A stretch of 64,000 nt of DNA from CAYMCO01 sp964388955 (lineage in GTDB: Bacteria > Chloroflexota > Anaerolineae > Anaerolineales > E44-bin32). The stretch covers positions 274,539-338,538 of the forward strand of contig CAYMCO010000001.1 of NCBI GenBank assembly GCA_964388955.1, read 5' to 3'. Shown piece after piece: positions 38,601 to 47,766 of this stretch (position 1 is the first letter of the stretch; each line of letters opens with the position of its first letter). The notes under the pieces are model-generated. The model saw only the letters and a list, made by a program, of their open reading frames with translations, was not told the origin of the DNA and did not search any database. The position numbers and the translations under genes are program-made.

Positions 38601-39394
38601 TGGCTCCCGCCCCAGGCATAGCCATCCAGCTCATCGTTGAACATCATGTTAATGCCCAGGTAGCTCGTGAAATCCGCCGTCGGATCGGCCAGCGATGTGC
38701 AGTCTTCGAAGAGCGCGTTCAACAAACCTCGAGGATCGGACAAGTATTGGATCCGCGTCTTGGGAAGCATGAACCATCCCACGCGGGATGTGCCGGTGAT
38801 ATTTACGTTATCGTAAGAGACCTCTCGCCAATAATGATCGAGCCCAGGATAGGAACTGCTGAACAATCCATCGAAGTAAGTGAGCGGCTTGGGTTCAGAG
38901 GTGTCCCCGCTGTATTTGCACAGGATGTTGATCCAGGGTTGGGGCCCACTGATGGCGGAGGCGGAATCCCCGGTGGGAGAGGAGAGCCCCTGGGGCGACA
39001 TCTGTCCGGTGGAGGTGAAGCGGTCGACGCTGAAGCGATAGACTTGCCCCCCGATCGCCCAGCGACCCTCAAGGGCGACCCTCCTGCGATTCAACCCCCA
39101 GATTCCGCCAATTGCACGAAGGGCAGGTGCACCGATCTGGAGCGGAAGCGAGGTGCCATCGTCCGTCGTTAGCTGGAAATCCGTCCTCTTCAGCCCTGAG
39201 CCCGGGGGTCCATCGCCCCACGTGATGGTCAACCAGCCAATCTGCACCACCGGGGTCTCGGGGGCAGCCCCTTTCGCAGCAGAGGCGCCAAGCGGCGAGA
39301 GCAAAGACAGGGATGCCAGCAGGACAGAGATGACGTTCGCCAACCTGGCGACGCCTCGGAAACCGCGCCCAATCTTCGTCGCTTGTCTCCTCAT
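35620..39394 (-). CDS. Membrane-anchored zinc metalloprotease with Thr/Pro linker (split by scaffold gap)
   Basis: One gene, interrupted by the N gap. N-terminal signal peptide (VISVLLASLSLLSPLGASA), then a metalloprotease domain with HEMGHGFGLPH (zinc ligands His-His-His, general base Glu) and a downstream DVMSDS Met-turn-like segment, so a metzincin/M6-like enzyme. A beta-rich domain (ITVSVDSATANGFVVTISL) precedes several hundred residues of Thr/Pro/Ala/Ser repeats. The C-terminal part has a beta-sandwich-like domain (AWIAIEELPAYAVDFLGREY ... FTGDVTLEMRVVDANAGAG) and a final transmembrane helix (FLILAMIGILMLGMMVLLIA). The frames on the two sides of the gap differ, because the gap length is nominal. 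Likely a surface protease under riboswitch control. Confidence 0.85.
36420..37960 (-). repeat. Coding Thr/Pro-rich low-complexity repeat
   Basis: Encodes tandem motifs such as TATATPT. Closer to the gap (about 36950-37380) are longer near-identical units of about 30 residues, each containing TETN.PT.TAT.TATVSPTP and GTATATI. The coding strand is biased to ACC/ACG/GCC codons. Such segments act as extended, probably glycosylated stalks on cell-surface proteins and readily change length. Confidence 0.85.
37200..37299. other. Scaffold gap of 100 N
   Basis: Exactly 100 unknown bases, the conventional size for a gap of unknown length. It falls inside the tandem repeats of the metalloprotease gene, where short reads would collapse. 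Confidence 0.99.
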
Positions 39395-39583
39395 CTACAA
39401 TCCAAACATACAGCCGATACTCGCGCGCCCCACATGCGGGTCAATCGCCAGCCAGCATGATGGAAGACACCTCAATATGGCTGCCCCGACCACCCTCATC
39501 GACGCAAGAGCACACGCAAGAAGCCCGTGGAGCGCGGACACGGCCGCCAGGCCACGGGCGATAGAGTGTCAAATCCGACCCAC

Positions 39584-39678
39584 CTCGTTTCGGCAGCTGG
39601 CTGTCTTGACCGGAGCCCCAGTCGCAGACCCTGTAGCTTTGCGAGGCCACCTTACAGGGACCTTGCCTTTTCGACGAG
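39584..39678 (-). promoter_or_regulatory. Cyclic di-GMP class I (GEMM) riboswitch
   Basis: On the - strand: closing stem ctcgt/acgag, GGCAAGG, a hairpin, CTCGCAAAGC, GGGTCTGCGACTGGGG, then GTCAAGACAGCC and AGCTGCCG. It shares the GCAAAGC core, the GGGTCT segment and the GACAGCCAGCTGCCG block with the element at 34661-34776. The first hairpin loop (CTGTAAGG region) is less canonical. It lies 190 bp before the metalloprotease start, on the same strand. Confidence 0.85.
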
Positions 39679-39746
39679 ATTCCTTGTTCTATAGACGATC
39701 AGCGCGTTTCTCGCGCTCTTCGTTAGCTCCTTGCAAGCTTTTGATC

Positions 39747-39775
39747 AGCATAACATGCGCATCTCAAGCCAGCAA
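39747..39775 (-). promoter_or_regulatory. Sigma-70-type promoter for the riboswitch/metalloprotease transcript
   Basis: On the - strand TTGCTG, a 17-base spacer and TATGCT, about 65 bases upstream of the GEMM aptamer. The rest of the intergenic stretch up to 40084 holds no gene I can support. Confidence 0.5.
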
Positions 39776-40084
39776 CCGGACGAGAGTACCGGGTCCGCCT
39801 AGGTCCGGGGGGCGGTCATCACAAGCTGCTGTTGGATACCGATGCTCTCCATCAGAGGGCCGTCTCCGATGGAGAGATTGCCACGACCTTTCGGGCCTCG
39901 CAATGCATCTCGTGTGGAAGTCGAGGTCAACGCCATGTGTGGGAGGCGGGCATGCGGCCTACCCGCGGCGGCGGACGGAAGAGCGCCCCTGTGAATCTGT
40001 GTGATCGGCTCCTTCGCAGGTCGACGGTCGGCGAAGGGGACCACTTCGGATACGCTGTCTATGCACCCCGCAGCCAAAAGGAAT

Positions 40085-40114
40085 TTGACATTTACCCGCA
40101 TTCTTCCCTAGAAT
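40085..40114 (+). promoter_or_regulatory. Sigma-70-type promoter for the AOR gene
   Basis: Perfect TTGACA, an 18-base spacer and TAGAAT, about 155 bases before the chosen start of the aldehyde oxidoreductase gene. It suggests this gene is expressed independently of its neighbours. Confidence 0.7.
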
Positions 40115-40269
40115 ATGGATAGGGCACATCCATCGAGCAAGCAACGTCGTTCACTTCCGCAGCAACCACGCACATACTCCGCACAATCGATGCGCCACCT
40201 CGACCCATGGTTGAATTCCGCTCGGGGGGGCATTGGCTTTTTCTACGAACAGGAAAGGGAGGCAGGGAG

Positions 40270-42096
40270 ATGAATTTCGGAGGATATCGCAATCGCGTGG
40301 CTTGGGTGGATTTGGATACTGGAGAGAGCGACTACAAACCCATTGACGAGGAGGACGCCCGTCTATACATCGGTGGTCGAGGCCTGGGGGCGAAATACGT
40401 TTTCGACAACGGCCCGGAAGTGGACCCATTAGGCCCCGAGAACATGCTCGTGCTGATGACCGGCCCGCTCTCAGGCACGGACGTCAACCTCAGCGGGCGC
40501 ATCGCCGTCTGCACAAAATCCCCACTGACCGGCACGATCGTCGATTCGCATCACGGGGGTTGGTCCGGGGCGCGGCTGAAATGGGCGGGCTTGGATGGGG
40601 TCGTGTTTCAGGGCCGGAGTGAGGACCCAGTGTACGCCCTAATAGAGGATGGGGAGCTCTCCCTGCTTGACGCCTCCAGCCTATGGGGCAAGGGGGTTCA
40701 CGACACGGTGGATGCCCTCGTGGAGCAGCATGGGGATAGCGATGTCTCCGTGATGGCCATTGGCCAGGCCGGGGAAAACCTGGTCAAATGGGCTGCCATC
40801 CTGAACGAGGACGATCGCGCTTCGGGTCGCGGAGGGACCGGCGCGGTGATGGGATCGAAGAATCTGAAGGCTGTGGTGGTTAAGGGCGAACACGCGAACC
40901 GCCCCATGCCGTTTGATCGGGAGGCCTTCAAGGAGGTCCAAGCACGGGGGCGAGATCAGCTCATGGATGAGCGTGTGGTAACTGCGCCGAAAAAAGGCGG
41001 GCTCTCCCTCTATGGCACCAATGTGCTGATGAACATGGTGAACGCCATCGGCGGCATGCCCACTCGCAACGCACAATCGACGTATTTCGAACCGCACGAG
41101 AATATCAGCGGGGAGACGATCCGGGAGACCATCCTGGTCGGCGACCCGACCTGCCACGCCTGCTTCGTCGCGTGCAAGAAAGAGGTCGAGATCGTCGAAG
41201 GCCCGCACGCCGGGTTGCACATGGAGAGCGTCGAGTACGAATCGGCGTGGGCGCTGGGTGCAAACTGCGGGATGGACGACGCCGCCGCCCTGGCCGCGCT
41301 GATCGATCGCTGCAACGACTATGGCCTGGACACCATCGAAGCCGGCAACGCGCTGTCAGTCACCATGGAGGCTCACCAGCGGGGCCTGCTCGACGGTGGC
41401 GGGCTGGAATGGGGCGACTCGCAGGGCATGCTCCAATTGTTGGACGAAATCGCCAATCGCACCGGACTGGGAGCGGACCTGGCCGAGTCGCCGGCCAGCG
41501 CGGCGGCAAAATGGGGCGCGCCGGAGATCTCAATGTCCGTTAAGGGCATGTCCATCCCAGCCTACGACCCGCGCGGCATCAAAGGTATGGGCCTCGCCTA
41601 TGCGACATCGAACCGGGGGGCTTGTCATCTGCGTGGCTATACTCCCGCGGCTGAGGTGATCGGCAACGTTCTCGGCCCCACGGACGTAACCGATCCATTG
41701 GAGGTGGAGGGCAAAGGCAAACTCACGATGATATTCCAAAACGTGCACACGCTGACGGACTGTCTGGATGTGTGCAAATTCGCTACCTTTGCGGAGAATT
41801 TAGATGCCTTTGCCGAGCAGTATGCGGCAATAACCGGCAACCCGATGGACGCCGACGGACTGCTAAAGGTAGGCGAGCGAGTATACAACCTGGAACGCTA
41901 CTACAACAACCAGATTGGCTTCCGGGAAGGTTCGGATACTCTGCCCAAGCGGTTTCTCGAGGAGCCCTCAGACGGCCCCGGATCAAGAGGGCAAGTGTGC
42001 GATCTGAACACGATGTTGGAAGAGTATTACCGAGAGCGCGGTTGGAAGGATGGTGTCGTTCCAGAGAGCAAATTGAAGGAGCTGGAGATCATCTAG
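40270..42096 (+). CDS. Aldehyde:ferredoxin oxidoreductase (tungsten AOR family)
   Basis: About 608 residues from ATG 40270, which has ggcaggga upstream. The [4Fe-4S] ligands are visible as CHACFVAC plus the distant Cys of DCLDVCKF. The tungstopterin-binding block is DPRGIKGMGLAYATS followed by RGACHLRGY, and the N-terminal domain has GGRGLGAKY, TGPLSGT and RGGTGAVMGSKNLKA. The enzyme oxidises aldehydes to acids with ferredoxin as acceptor, in the cytoplasm. Length is that of the classical AOR. It converges on a MoaD-like gene, a frequent partner for cofactor supply. Confidence 0.95.
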   Translation: MNFGGYRNRVAWVDLDTGESDYKPIDEEDARLYIGGRGLGAKYVFDNGPEVDPLGPENMLVLMTGPLSGTDVNLSGRIAVCTKSPLTGTIVDSHHGGWSGARLKWAGLDGVVFQGRSEDPVYALIEDGELSLLDASSLWGKGVHDTVDALVEQHGDSDVSVMAIGQAGENLVKWAAILNEDDRASGRGGTGAVMGSKNLKAVVVKGEHANRPMPFDREAFKEVQARGRDQLMDERVVTAPKKGGLSLYGTNVLMNMVNAIGGMPTRNAQSTYFEPHENISGETIRETILVGDPTCHACFVACKKEVEIVEGPHAGLHMESVEYESAWALGANCGMDDAAALAALIDRCNDYGLDTIEAGNALSVTMEAHQRGLLDGGGLEWGDSQGMLQLLDEIANRTGLGADLAESPASAAAKWGAPEISMSVKGMSIPAYDPRGIKGMGLAYATSNRGACHLRGYTPAAEVIGNVLGPTDVTDPLEVEGKGKLTMIFQNVHTLTDCLDVCKFATFAENLDAFAEQYAAITGNPMDADGLLKVGERVYNLERYYNNQIGFREGSDTLPKRFLEEPSDGPGSRGQVCDLNTMLEEYYRERGWKDGVVPESKLKELEII

Positions 42097-42218
42097 CGGT
42101 GCGGACGGTCGTCGAGGCACCCAACTGCGGACACAAACCATCCCACGCACAGCAACCTATCCATGATGGCCATGAGGGTCGAAGGTAGGGGTCGGCCTCA
42201 GACCCGCCCCTGCGTCCG

Positions 42219-42899
42219 TCATGGCGCCGATCTGCCCTTCGCCCATGATTCGTGCTCTTGCCATCCACTTGCCTGGGCGGTTGCGTCTGGCCTCTTGTGG
42301 CCGAGCTCTCTCATCCTCGTACCCTCGGGGAGGTCCACAGGCAGCAGCGCGCCGCCAAATGAGAAGATGCATATCGTCGCGCCGTTGTCGATTTGCGCAT
42401 CCCAACCGCCGACGGTGTAAGCCAGTCGACCATTGACTGAAACCTGCACGGAGGGCTTGATCCCATCGTCATCCCTTACGAGATCCCCAATTTCATAATC
42501 CCTCAGGATTGCCGCCATCAGATCACGCAGGGTTCGCCCTCCAAATCGAATCCGATGAACGCCTGCACCTGCCCTCGAATGCAGGTCACCCGCAAAACGA
42601 ACAGAGACGACCTTTTGAGAAGACGCCCCGCCACCTACGGGAGGGAAGATATCCAGTTGATCATCGTCCCGCACGACCGTCTCACGCCCCTGCAAGTGAC
42701 GCACATCTCTGCCGTCAACGACGACAGCAATATGGGTGGCCAACTCCCCTCGCTCGTCGAGAATCAGCGGCGCTAGCTCGGGCACGCGGGCAATCAACGC
42801 GATGATCACCTCGGAAACGGGCGCTGCCTCACTCAATGGGATCTGCACGGCCCGCTTCCCAGCCGCATCCCTCAGGTTGGCATACAATCGTATCCGCAT
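42219..42899 (-). CDS. Tandem MoaD/ThiS-like ubiquitin-fold protein
   Basis: About 226 residues from ATG 42899, with gggaagt upstream. The first domain (1-92) is MoaD-like: IRLYANLRDAAGK at the start and DDDQLDIFPPVGGG at the end, with the usual C-terminal di-glycine now internal. The second (about 98-185) has the same order of strands: VVSVRFAGDL at the start and DNGATICIFSFGGALL at the end, also with a Gly-Gly. A charged tail of about 40 residues follows. MoaD supplies sulfur for molybdopterin after C-terminal thiocarboxylation, which an internal Gly-Gly would prevent without cleavage. It is convergent with the AOR gene. Confidence 0.75.
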   Translation of the reverse strand: MRIRLYANLRDAAGKRAVQIPLSEAAPVSEVIIALIARVPELAPLILDERGELATHIAVVVDGRDVRHLQGRETVVRDDDQLDIFPPVGGGASSQKVVSVRFAGDLHSRAGAGVHRIRFGGRTLRDLMAAILRDYEIGDLVRDDDGIKPSVQVSVNGRLAYTVGGWDAQIDNGATICIFSFGGALLPVDLPEGTRMRELGHKRPDATAQASGWQEHESWAKGRSAP

Positions 42900-43090
42900 G
42901 TGCAACTTCCCACTTGATCTGATTCTCGTGAGCGACCCTTTTCCATTCTACAGCATTCCCCGACATTCGAAGACACCGCTGCATTGCGCGCATCCCCCTC
43001 TTCCACGGCCGCCGCAGATAGCCGCGGAGCGCGATTGGACGGTTCAATTGCCGGACGGACCGGGCTTCCATCCGGCGGGCGCCTGCGGGA

Positions 43091-43111
43091 AGACGCCCCG
43101 GCGGGGCGTCT
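43091..43111. repeat. Perfect 10-bp inverted repeat
   Basis: Arms agacgccccg and cggggcgtct around a single G, in the 375-bp stretch between the MoaD-like and amylosucrase-like genes. No T-run follows on the - strand, so it is at best a Rho-assisted end for the sugar operon; it may also be a dispersed GC palindrome. No gene is evident in the rest of the stretch. Confidence 0.6.
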
Positions 43112-43274
43112 CTACGCCGCCGAAAGCGGGGTGCTGGAGACCGGGAGGGCCGATGAAGAGGTGACGGGATATATCCCATCATGTCTATGCGCAATCACGG
43201 TGGTTCAGGGGTCGCCTTGCGGTTCACATCCGGGCGACGGAAGGCGTCGGTCTGTGACACGGGGCCCGATTCGG

Positions 43275-45215
43275 TCATTCGCCCCCGGAGCCCCGCTCGC
43301 CATCCACCCCCTCGTCCGAGATCCACACAAACTGATAGGGAGCCAAGAGCAAATCGACGTTATCGCGCACGGGCTCGCCGGTCACCAAATCCTTGGCGGC
43401 GCCGCCCAGGGAGGCCATCTCGAGAATGTCCGCCGCCACCCGCTGCTCCCGATCGGAGAGATTGCTCAGGCAAAGGACGCGCCTGGCGCTCCCATTTCGC
43501 AGGTATCCGAGGACAGCCTTGCCTCCAGCATGAACGAACACCGCCTTTCCCGCAGAGAAGGCGGCCACCCGCTTTCGGAGCCATATGAGATGTCTCAGCC
43601 GGGAGTAGATTCTTCCTTCCACAGTCGATGGATCGTGCCGGCGCTCCACAATCTGCTCCAAGTTCAGCGACCTTGGCGCTCGCCCGGCGCCTTCCGGCCG
43701 AACCGCCTCGACCGCCGGGCCTTCTTCACCGATCAAACCGATCTCGTCTCCGACGACCACTTGCGGCAATGCCCCGATGGACAACAGGATGCTGTACAGG
43801 AGGAGCAGCCGGCGCAGGGCCATCTCGTCGCCTGGGTGATACTCTGGACCACCCGATAGCCCCACGAGCGCGGCGGCCCTGCCAGCTACCCTGGCCTCCA
43901 TGGGCACCCGTTCGCTCTCCACGAGAAGCCGCCCCCGCGCAAAGCTCCCCTCGGCCCGCCCCGAATAGAGCTCCACCATCCAGCGTCGCGCCTCATTTGC
44001 GCCCAGCCCAAATCTGGCGCCCACACCAGACGAGAACGGCCAGCGCAGGCCCTCCCCATCCGCCAAAGATGCCATGACAGCGCCTCCCCCCGGGTCCGCA
44101 TCCTTCTCCATGGCGGCCCGCACCCAGCGCCCGTCCCCCATGCCCAAGCCAGCCCATAGCGCGGGGGCGAGCCGTTCGCTGTTGGCTATGCGCAACCCGC
44201 TTCCGCCCAAGTAGCTGCCCGTTTCCCTTTCCCCGGGACCATCCCCGGCGACCAGGGCCATCCCCGGGGCGGCCATGCACACACAGCCCGCCAAAGCGCC
44301 CAGAATGGAAAGCACCTCGGGTAGGTCCTGACACGAAGTACCGGGCCGCTTCCAGATGAAACGCAGCTCCCGAAGGGTAAGGAAATCCACCCCAGCGTTG
44401 CCCAGCACCAGAAGCTCCTCCAGGATTTGTCGAAATACCCACGGGTTGGCGTAGTTCAGATCCCACGATCCCGGCGAGAAAGTCGTCCACACCCAAGCCT
44501 CGAGCGCCGGATCAAAGCTGAAACGCCCCGGGGCCGGATCCGGCCCCAACCCGCGAAGGGCTCCCTCCACTTCATCCGGCACGGCGCGACCGGGGTAGGT
44601 GAGGAAGAAGCGGCGATAATACGGATCCCCATGCCTGGCTTTGGAAGCCCACGGGTGCGCCTCGGCAATGTGATTCAGGACAAAATCCAACCCCATGCCG
44701 ATCCCCCGGGCGTCAAGCTGCTTCGCTGCGGCGCGCAGCGGCATGATGATAGAGGGCTCTCCCCCCCGATCGCGGAACCCCTGCGCGCCTCGCCAAAACC
44801 CGCCCGCCTGATCATAGGCGCAGAATACCGGCACAACCCTCAAATGCGTAATCCCGAGATCCCGCAGGTATTCCGCACGCCGCCCCAGGTCGTCCAGGCG
44901 ATCTCCCCACAATCCGAGGTCATGGACCCCGAACACAACCTCCGGGCGAAGGTACCACCCTTTGTCCGCTTTCCGCCGCAGATCTCGGGCGCGCCCCCGG
45001 GCATCACGATCGTGGAAGGCCTCCGCCGCGGACATGAGGATGGACGCCAGGCATTCAGGCCAATCCGGGTGGCTCTGATACAGGGGATAGAGCTGCCGCG
45101 CGACATCCAGGGCGCCGGCATCATATCGGGAAAGGAAGACATCTCCTTCCCGCTCCGCCCGCTCCCGGAAGTATTCCTCGATCCGCGAGCGGATCTCCAA
45201 CAACCTTTCCCTCAT
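43275..45215 (-). CDS. Amylosucrase-like GH13 protein, catalytically altered
   Basis: 646 residues, the length of amylosucrase, with its layout: N-terminal helical region, FGVHDLGLWGDRLDDL, motif I DFVLNHIAEAHPWASKA, FIWKRPGTSC, GSFARG, AALVGLSGG, VVVGDEIGL, QIVERRHDPST and a C-terminal beta domain. In amylosucrase the nucleophile Asp sits in GVDILRMDAVAFIWK; here the same stretch is GVDFLTLRELRFIWK, so Asp is replaced by Arg and the stabilising Arg by Thr. The acid/base Glu position reads Gly/Asp, and the SHDDIG block is SLADGEG. It is probably not a sucrose glucosyltransferase; it may bind alpha-glucan or sense sugar. It overlaps the fructokinase gene by 4 bp. Confidence 0.85.
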   Translation of the reverse strand: MRERLLEIRSRIEEYFRERAEREGDVFLSRYDAGALDVARQLYPLYQSHPDWPECLASILMSAAEAFHDRDARGRARDLRRKADKGWYLRPEVVFGVHDLGLWGDRLDDLGRRAEYLRDLGITHLRVVPVFCAYDQAGGFWRGAQGFRDRGGEPSIIMPLRAAAKQLDARGIGMGLDFVLNHIAEAHPWASKARHGDPYYRRFFLTYPGRAVPDEVEGALRGLGPDPAPGRFSFDPALEAWVWTTFSPGSWDLNYANPWVFRQILEELLVLGNAGVDFLTLRELRFIWKRPGTSCQDLPEVLSILGALAGCVCMAAPGMALVAGDGPGERETGSYLGGSGLRIANSERLAPALWAGLGMGDGRWVRAAMEKDADPGGGAVMASLADGEGLRWPFSSGVGARFGLGANEARRWMVELYSGRAEGSFARGRLLVESERVPMEARVAGRAAALVGLSGGPEYHPGDEMALRRLLLLYSILLSIGALPQVVVGDEIGLIGEEGPAVEAVRPEGAGRAPRSLNLEQIVERRHDPSTVEGRIYSRLRHLIWLRKRVAAFSAGKAVFVHAGGKAVLGYLRNGSARRVLCLSNLSDREQRVAADILEMASLGGAAKDLVTGEPVRDNVDLLLAPYQFVWISDEGVDGERGSGGE

Positions 45216-46210
45216 GATCCCTCAGCGGTCGGGCCGCCCCCCGAGTCGCGATCCTCCCTCAAGAGCGCATCCACGGCCGCAGGATCAGGAAGGCTGCGCA
45301 TGGCGCCCCGGCCGGTGACCGTCAACGCCCCCGCCGCGTTCGCATATCGCAGGCAGGTTCGCAGGCGAGATTCGTCAGATATCAAATCGGGATTCTGATT
45401 CAAACGCAGCAGCATACCAGCCATGAACCCATCGCCGGCACCCGTTGTGTCTGCTACCCGCACCGCGAATCCTTGGACTTCGCCTTGGGTGGCCTCGGTG
45501 AAATACCGGCACCCTCGAGCGCCTTGGGTGACCACCAGCAGCCGGAGTTCCTCGTGCCACAGGCTCTCCGCCGCCGTCTCGAGCGATCCCTCGCCCGAGA
45601 GAAAGAGCAGCTCCGCTTCGCTCAGTTTGATCCAATTCGCGAAGGACCACGCCTTCATCGCTTCGGCACGCGCGGCTCTCTCATTGGGCCACATGTGTAC
45701 TCGGATGTTGGGGTCATAGGAAATGCGCACCCCCGACTGGCGGGCGATCGCCAGGGCCCGCATCGTTGCCGAACGCGCCGGCTCGTTGGTCAATGAGTTC
45801 GAACCGAAGTGGAAGCAGGCCGCGCTTCGGACCACGTCCGCGCTGGCATCCACATCCGCCGGTGCGTATAGCATGTCGGCGCTGGGGTGCCGGTAGAAGA
45901 GAAACTCCCTCTCTCCCGAATGCGCGACGGAGACAAAGGCCAAGCCGGTGCGCGCCTCAGTCGTCGAAACCAAGCCTGTCGTCTCGACCCCCTCCGCCTC
46001 GAATACCTGGCCCAGAAAAATCCCAAACTCATCCGCTCCAACCTTTCCCATAAAGGCGCTGCTGGCCCCTAGGCGCGCCAGACCCACTGCGACATTGGCG
46101 GGTGCTCCTCCCGGATTCTTCTCAAATTCCACGGCTTCCACGAGTGAGACGCCGGGCTGCGTAGAGACGAAATCGATCAGCGCCTCGCCCAGACAGACGA
46201 TCTTAACCAT
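45212..46210 (-). CDS. PfkB-family carbohydrate kinase, probable fructokinase
   Basis: 332 residues. The N-terminal CLGEALIDFV and GGAPANVAVGLARLG match bacterial fructokinases; the C-terminal signature DTTGAGDGFMAGML contains the anion hole and catalytic Asp. It phosphorylates a sugar such as fructose with ATP. The stop overlaps the amylosucrase-like start (ATGA), and it is downstream of the ABC transporter genes on the same strand, so sucrose or a fructose-containing sugar is a reasonable guess for the substrate. Confidence 0.88.
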   Translation of the reverse strand: MVKIVCLGEALIDFVSTQPGVSLVEAVEFEKNPGGAPANVAVGLARLGASSAFMGKVGADEFGIFLGQVFEAEGVETTGLVSTTEARTGLAFVSVAHSGEREFLFYRHPSADMLYAPADVDASADVVRSAACFHFGSNSLTNEPARSATMRALAIARQSGVRISYDPNIRVHMWPNERAARAEAMKAWSFANWIKLSEAELLFLSGEGSLETAAESLWHEELRLLVVTQGARGCRYFTEATQGEVQGFAVRVADTTGAGDGFMAGMLLRLNQNPDLISDESRLRTCLRYANAAGALTVTGRGAMRSLPDPAAVDALLREDRDSGGGPTAEGS

Positions 46211-46651
46211 AGTCCATACCCCTGATCATGCCAGGCCTCGTTCCCGCCCGGCTTCGACGACATGGGAGCGCCCCCCGCCTCCCTCCTTCATCTCGAACCA
46301 TCGGCCCCTGCTTGGGATTTGTGGGCGCCGGTCGCGCCCCACAGCGCGAAATTGCCCAGGGGCGCGCCTGGGCAAAGCCTTCCCTTCCTATCGAGGCGGA
46401 GCCCTGGTCTTCGGTCGGAGACTTGGCCGGACCAAGACTCAGCCGACGGCCAGCGCTTCAACATCGTCTCGGGCCGTCCCCTCTTTGCGGGGGCAGCATC
46501 CCACGCTGCGCTACCCATGCCGAAGAATCCATCGACCCATCTTGGGGAGAGGGCCGCATTGGCATGCCGGGGATCGACACCGGCAATTCCAAGCGACACC
46601 CCTCAAAGCGCACCGCGCTCGGCAGGCCTCAATCCGCAGCCGCTGTGGGAT
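46211..46651 (-). other. Non-coding gap in the sugar operon, with hairpin
   Basis: A 441-bp gap between the ATPase and fructokinase genes, unusual within this otherwise tight operon. It contains a perfect 9-bp-arm hairpin (ttgcccagg/cctgggcaa, 46352-46375), followed on the - strand by ATTTC only. It might attenuate transcription into the kinase gene. No coding signal was recognised. Confidence 0.5.
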
Positions 46652-47752
46652 TTAGCGAATCGCCTGCTCGCTCTTGGCATCGAAGAGGTGCAGATTGTCG
46701 GTGCTCAACACCACCTGCATGTCCTCCCCCATTTTGGCGGAGGTGCGCGGGTCGACCCTGGCCACATATTCCAGATCGTCCGTCCGCAAGTTGAGGAACA
46801 CCTCATTGCCCATCAGCTCCGTGACCTCCACGTGGGCCGGGACAAGCTGGGCCTCCACCCGGGCGGGCACGTAGTCGGGATCGTGAATGTCCTCCGGGCG
46901 GATCCCAAGGATGACCGGATTCTGCTTATGGGGCATGGCGGCATCCTTCTTGGCGTCAGGGAGGGTCACCTTGAACGGCCCCACATCTACCTGCAGATCC
47001 CCGTCCGATTCCACCAGGGTGCCCTCGAAGAAATTCATGGCCGGGCTGCCGATAAACCCGCCGACAAAGACGTTGTCCGGGTAGTCGTACAGGTTTTGCG
47101 GCGTGTCGATCTGCTGCAGCACCCCATCGCGGAGCACCGCAATGCGGGAGCCCATTGTCATCGCCTCCGTCTGGTCGTGGGTGACGTAGATGAACGTGGT
47201 CTCCAGGTGCCGGTGGATCTTGACGATTTCCGACCGGGCCTGCACCCGCAGCTTGGCATCCAGGTTGGACAAGGGCTCATCCATCAGGAAAACGGCGGGG
47301 TCCCGCACAATAGCGCGGCCCACCGCCACACGCTGCCGCTGGCCGCCGGAGAGCTGTCGCGGACGTCGATCCAGCAGGGCCTCGATCCCCAACGTCTTGG
47401 CGGCTTCCTCTACCCTGGATCGGATCTCCTCCTTGGACTTGCCGCGCAGTTTGAGCCCAAACCCCATGTTGTCGAAGACGGACATATGCGGATAGAGGGC
47501 GTAGCTTTGAAAGACCATGGCGATATCGCGATCCTTGGGTGCAACATCGTTGACCACACGATCCCCGATGCGGATCTCCCCGTCAGTGATCTCCTCCAGG
47601 CCGGCGAGCATGCGCAGGGCGGTCGACTTCCCGCATCCCGAAGGGCCGACCAGAACCAGAAACTCTTTGTCCTGCACCTCGATGTTCAGGTCGCTGATCG
47701 CGGTGACATCGCCAAACAGCTTGGTCACATGGTCATAGGTGACGCTTGACAT
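46652..47752 (-). CDS. Sugar ABC transporter ATPase (MalK/MsmK/UgpC type)
   Basis: About 366 residues from ATG 47752, preceded by aaggagag. Walker A GPSGCGKST, Q-loop FQSYALYPHM, signature LSGGQRQRVA, Walker B VFLMDEPLSNLD, switch His in YVTHDQTEAM. The C-terminal OB-fold regulatory domain (TLVESDGDLQVDVGPFKV to the end) is that of MalK-type subunits shared among sugar importers. It energises the permease pair encoded immediately upstream. Confidence 0.95.
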   Translation of the reverse strand: MSSVTYDHVTKLFGDVTAISDLNIEVQDKEFLVLVGPSGCGKSTALRMLAGLEEITDGEIRIGDRVVNDVAPKDRDIAMVFQSYALYPHMSVFDNMGFGLKLRGKSKEEIRSRVEEAAKTLGIEALLDRRPRQLSGGQRQRVAVGRAIVRDPAVFLMDEPLSNLDAKLRVQARSEIVKIHRHLETTFIYVTHDQTEAMTMGSRIAVLRDGVLQQIDTPQNLYDYPDNVFVGGFIGSPAMNFFEGTLVESDGDLQVDVGPFKVTLPDAKKDAAMPHKQNPVILGIRPEDIHDPDYVPARVEAQLVPAHVEVTELMGNEVFLNLRTDDLEYVARVDPRTSAKMGEDMQVVLSTDNLHLFDAKSEQAIR

Positions 47753-47766
47753 GATGGATTCTCTCC

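Noticed and set aside
46262..47749. Long + strand open frame opposite the ABC ATPase gene
   Set aside because: Lies antisense to Walker A/B and signature motifs of an obvious ATPase; its own translation is His/Leu/Gly-rich without a domain.
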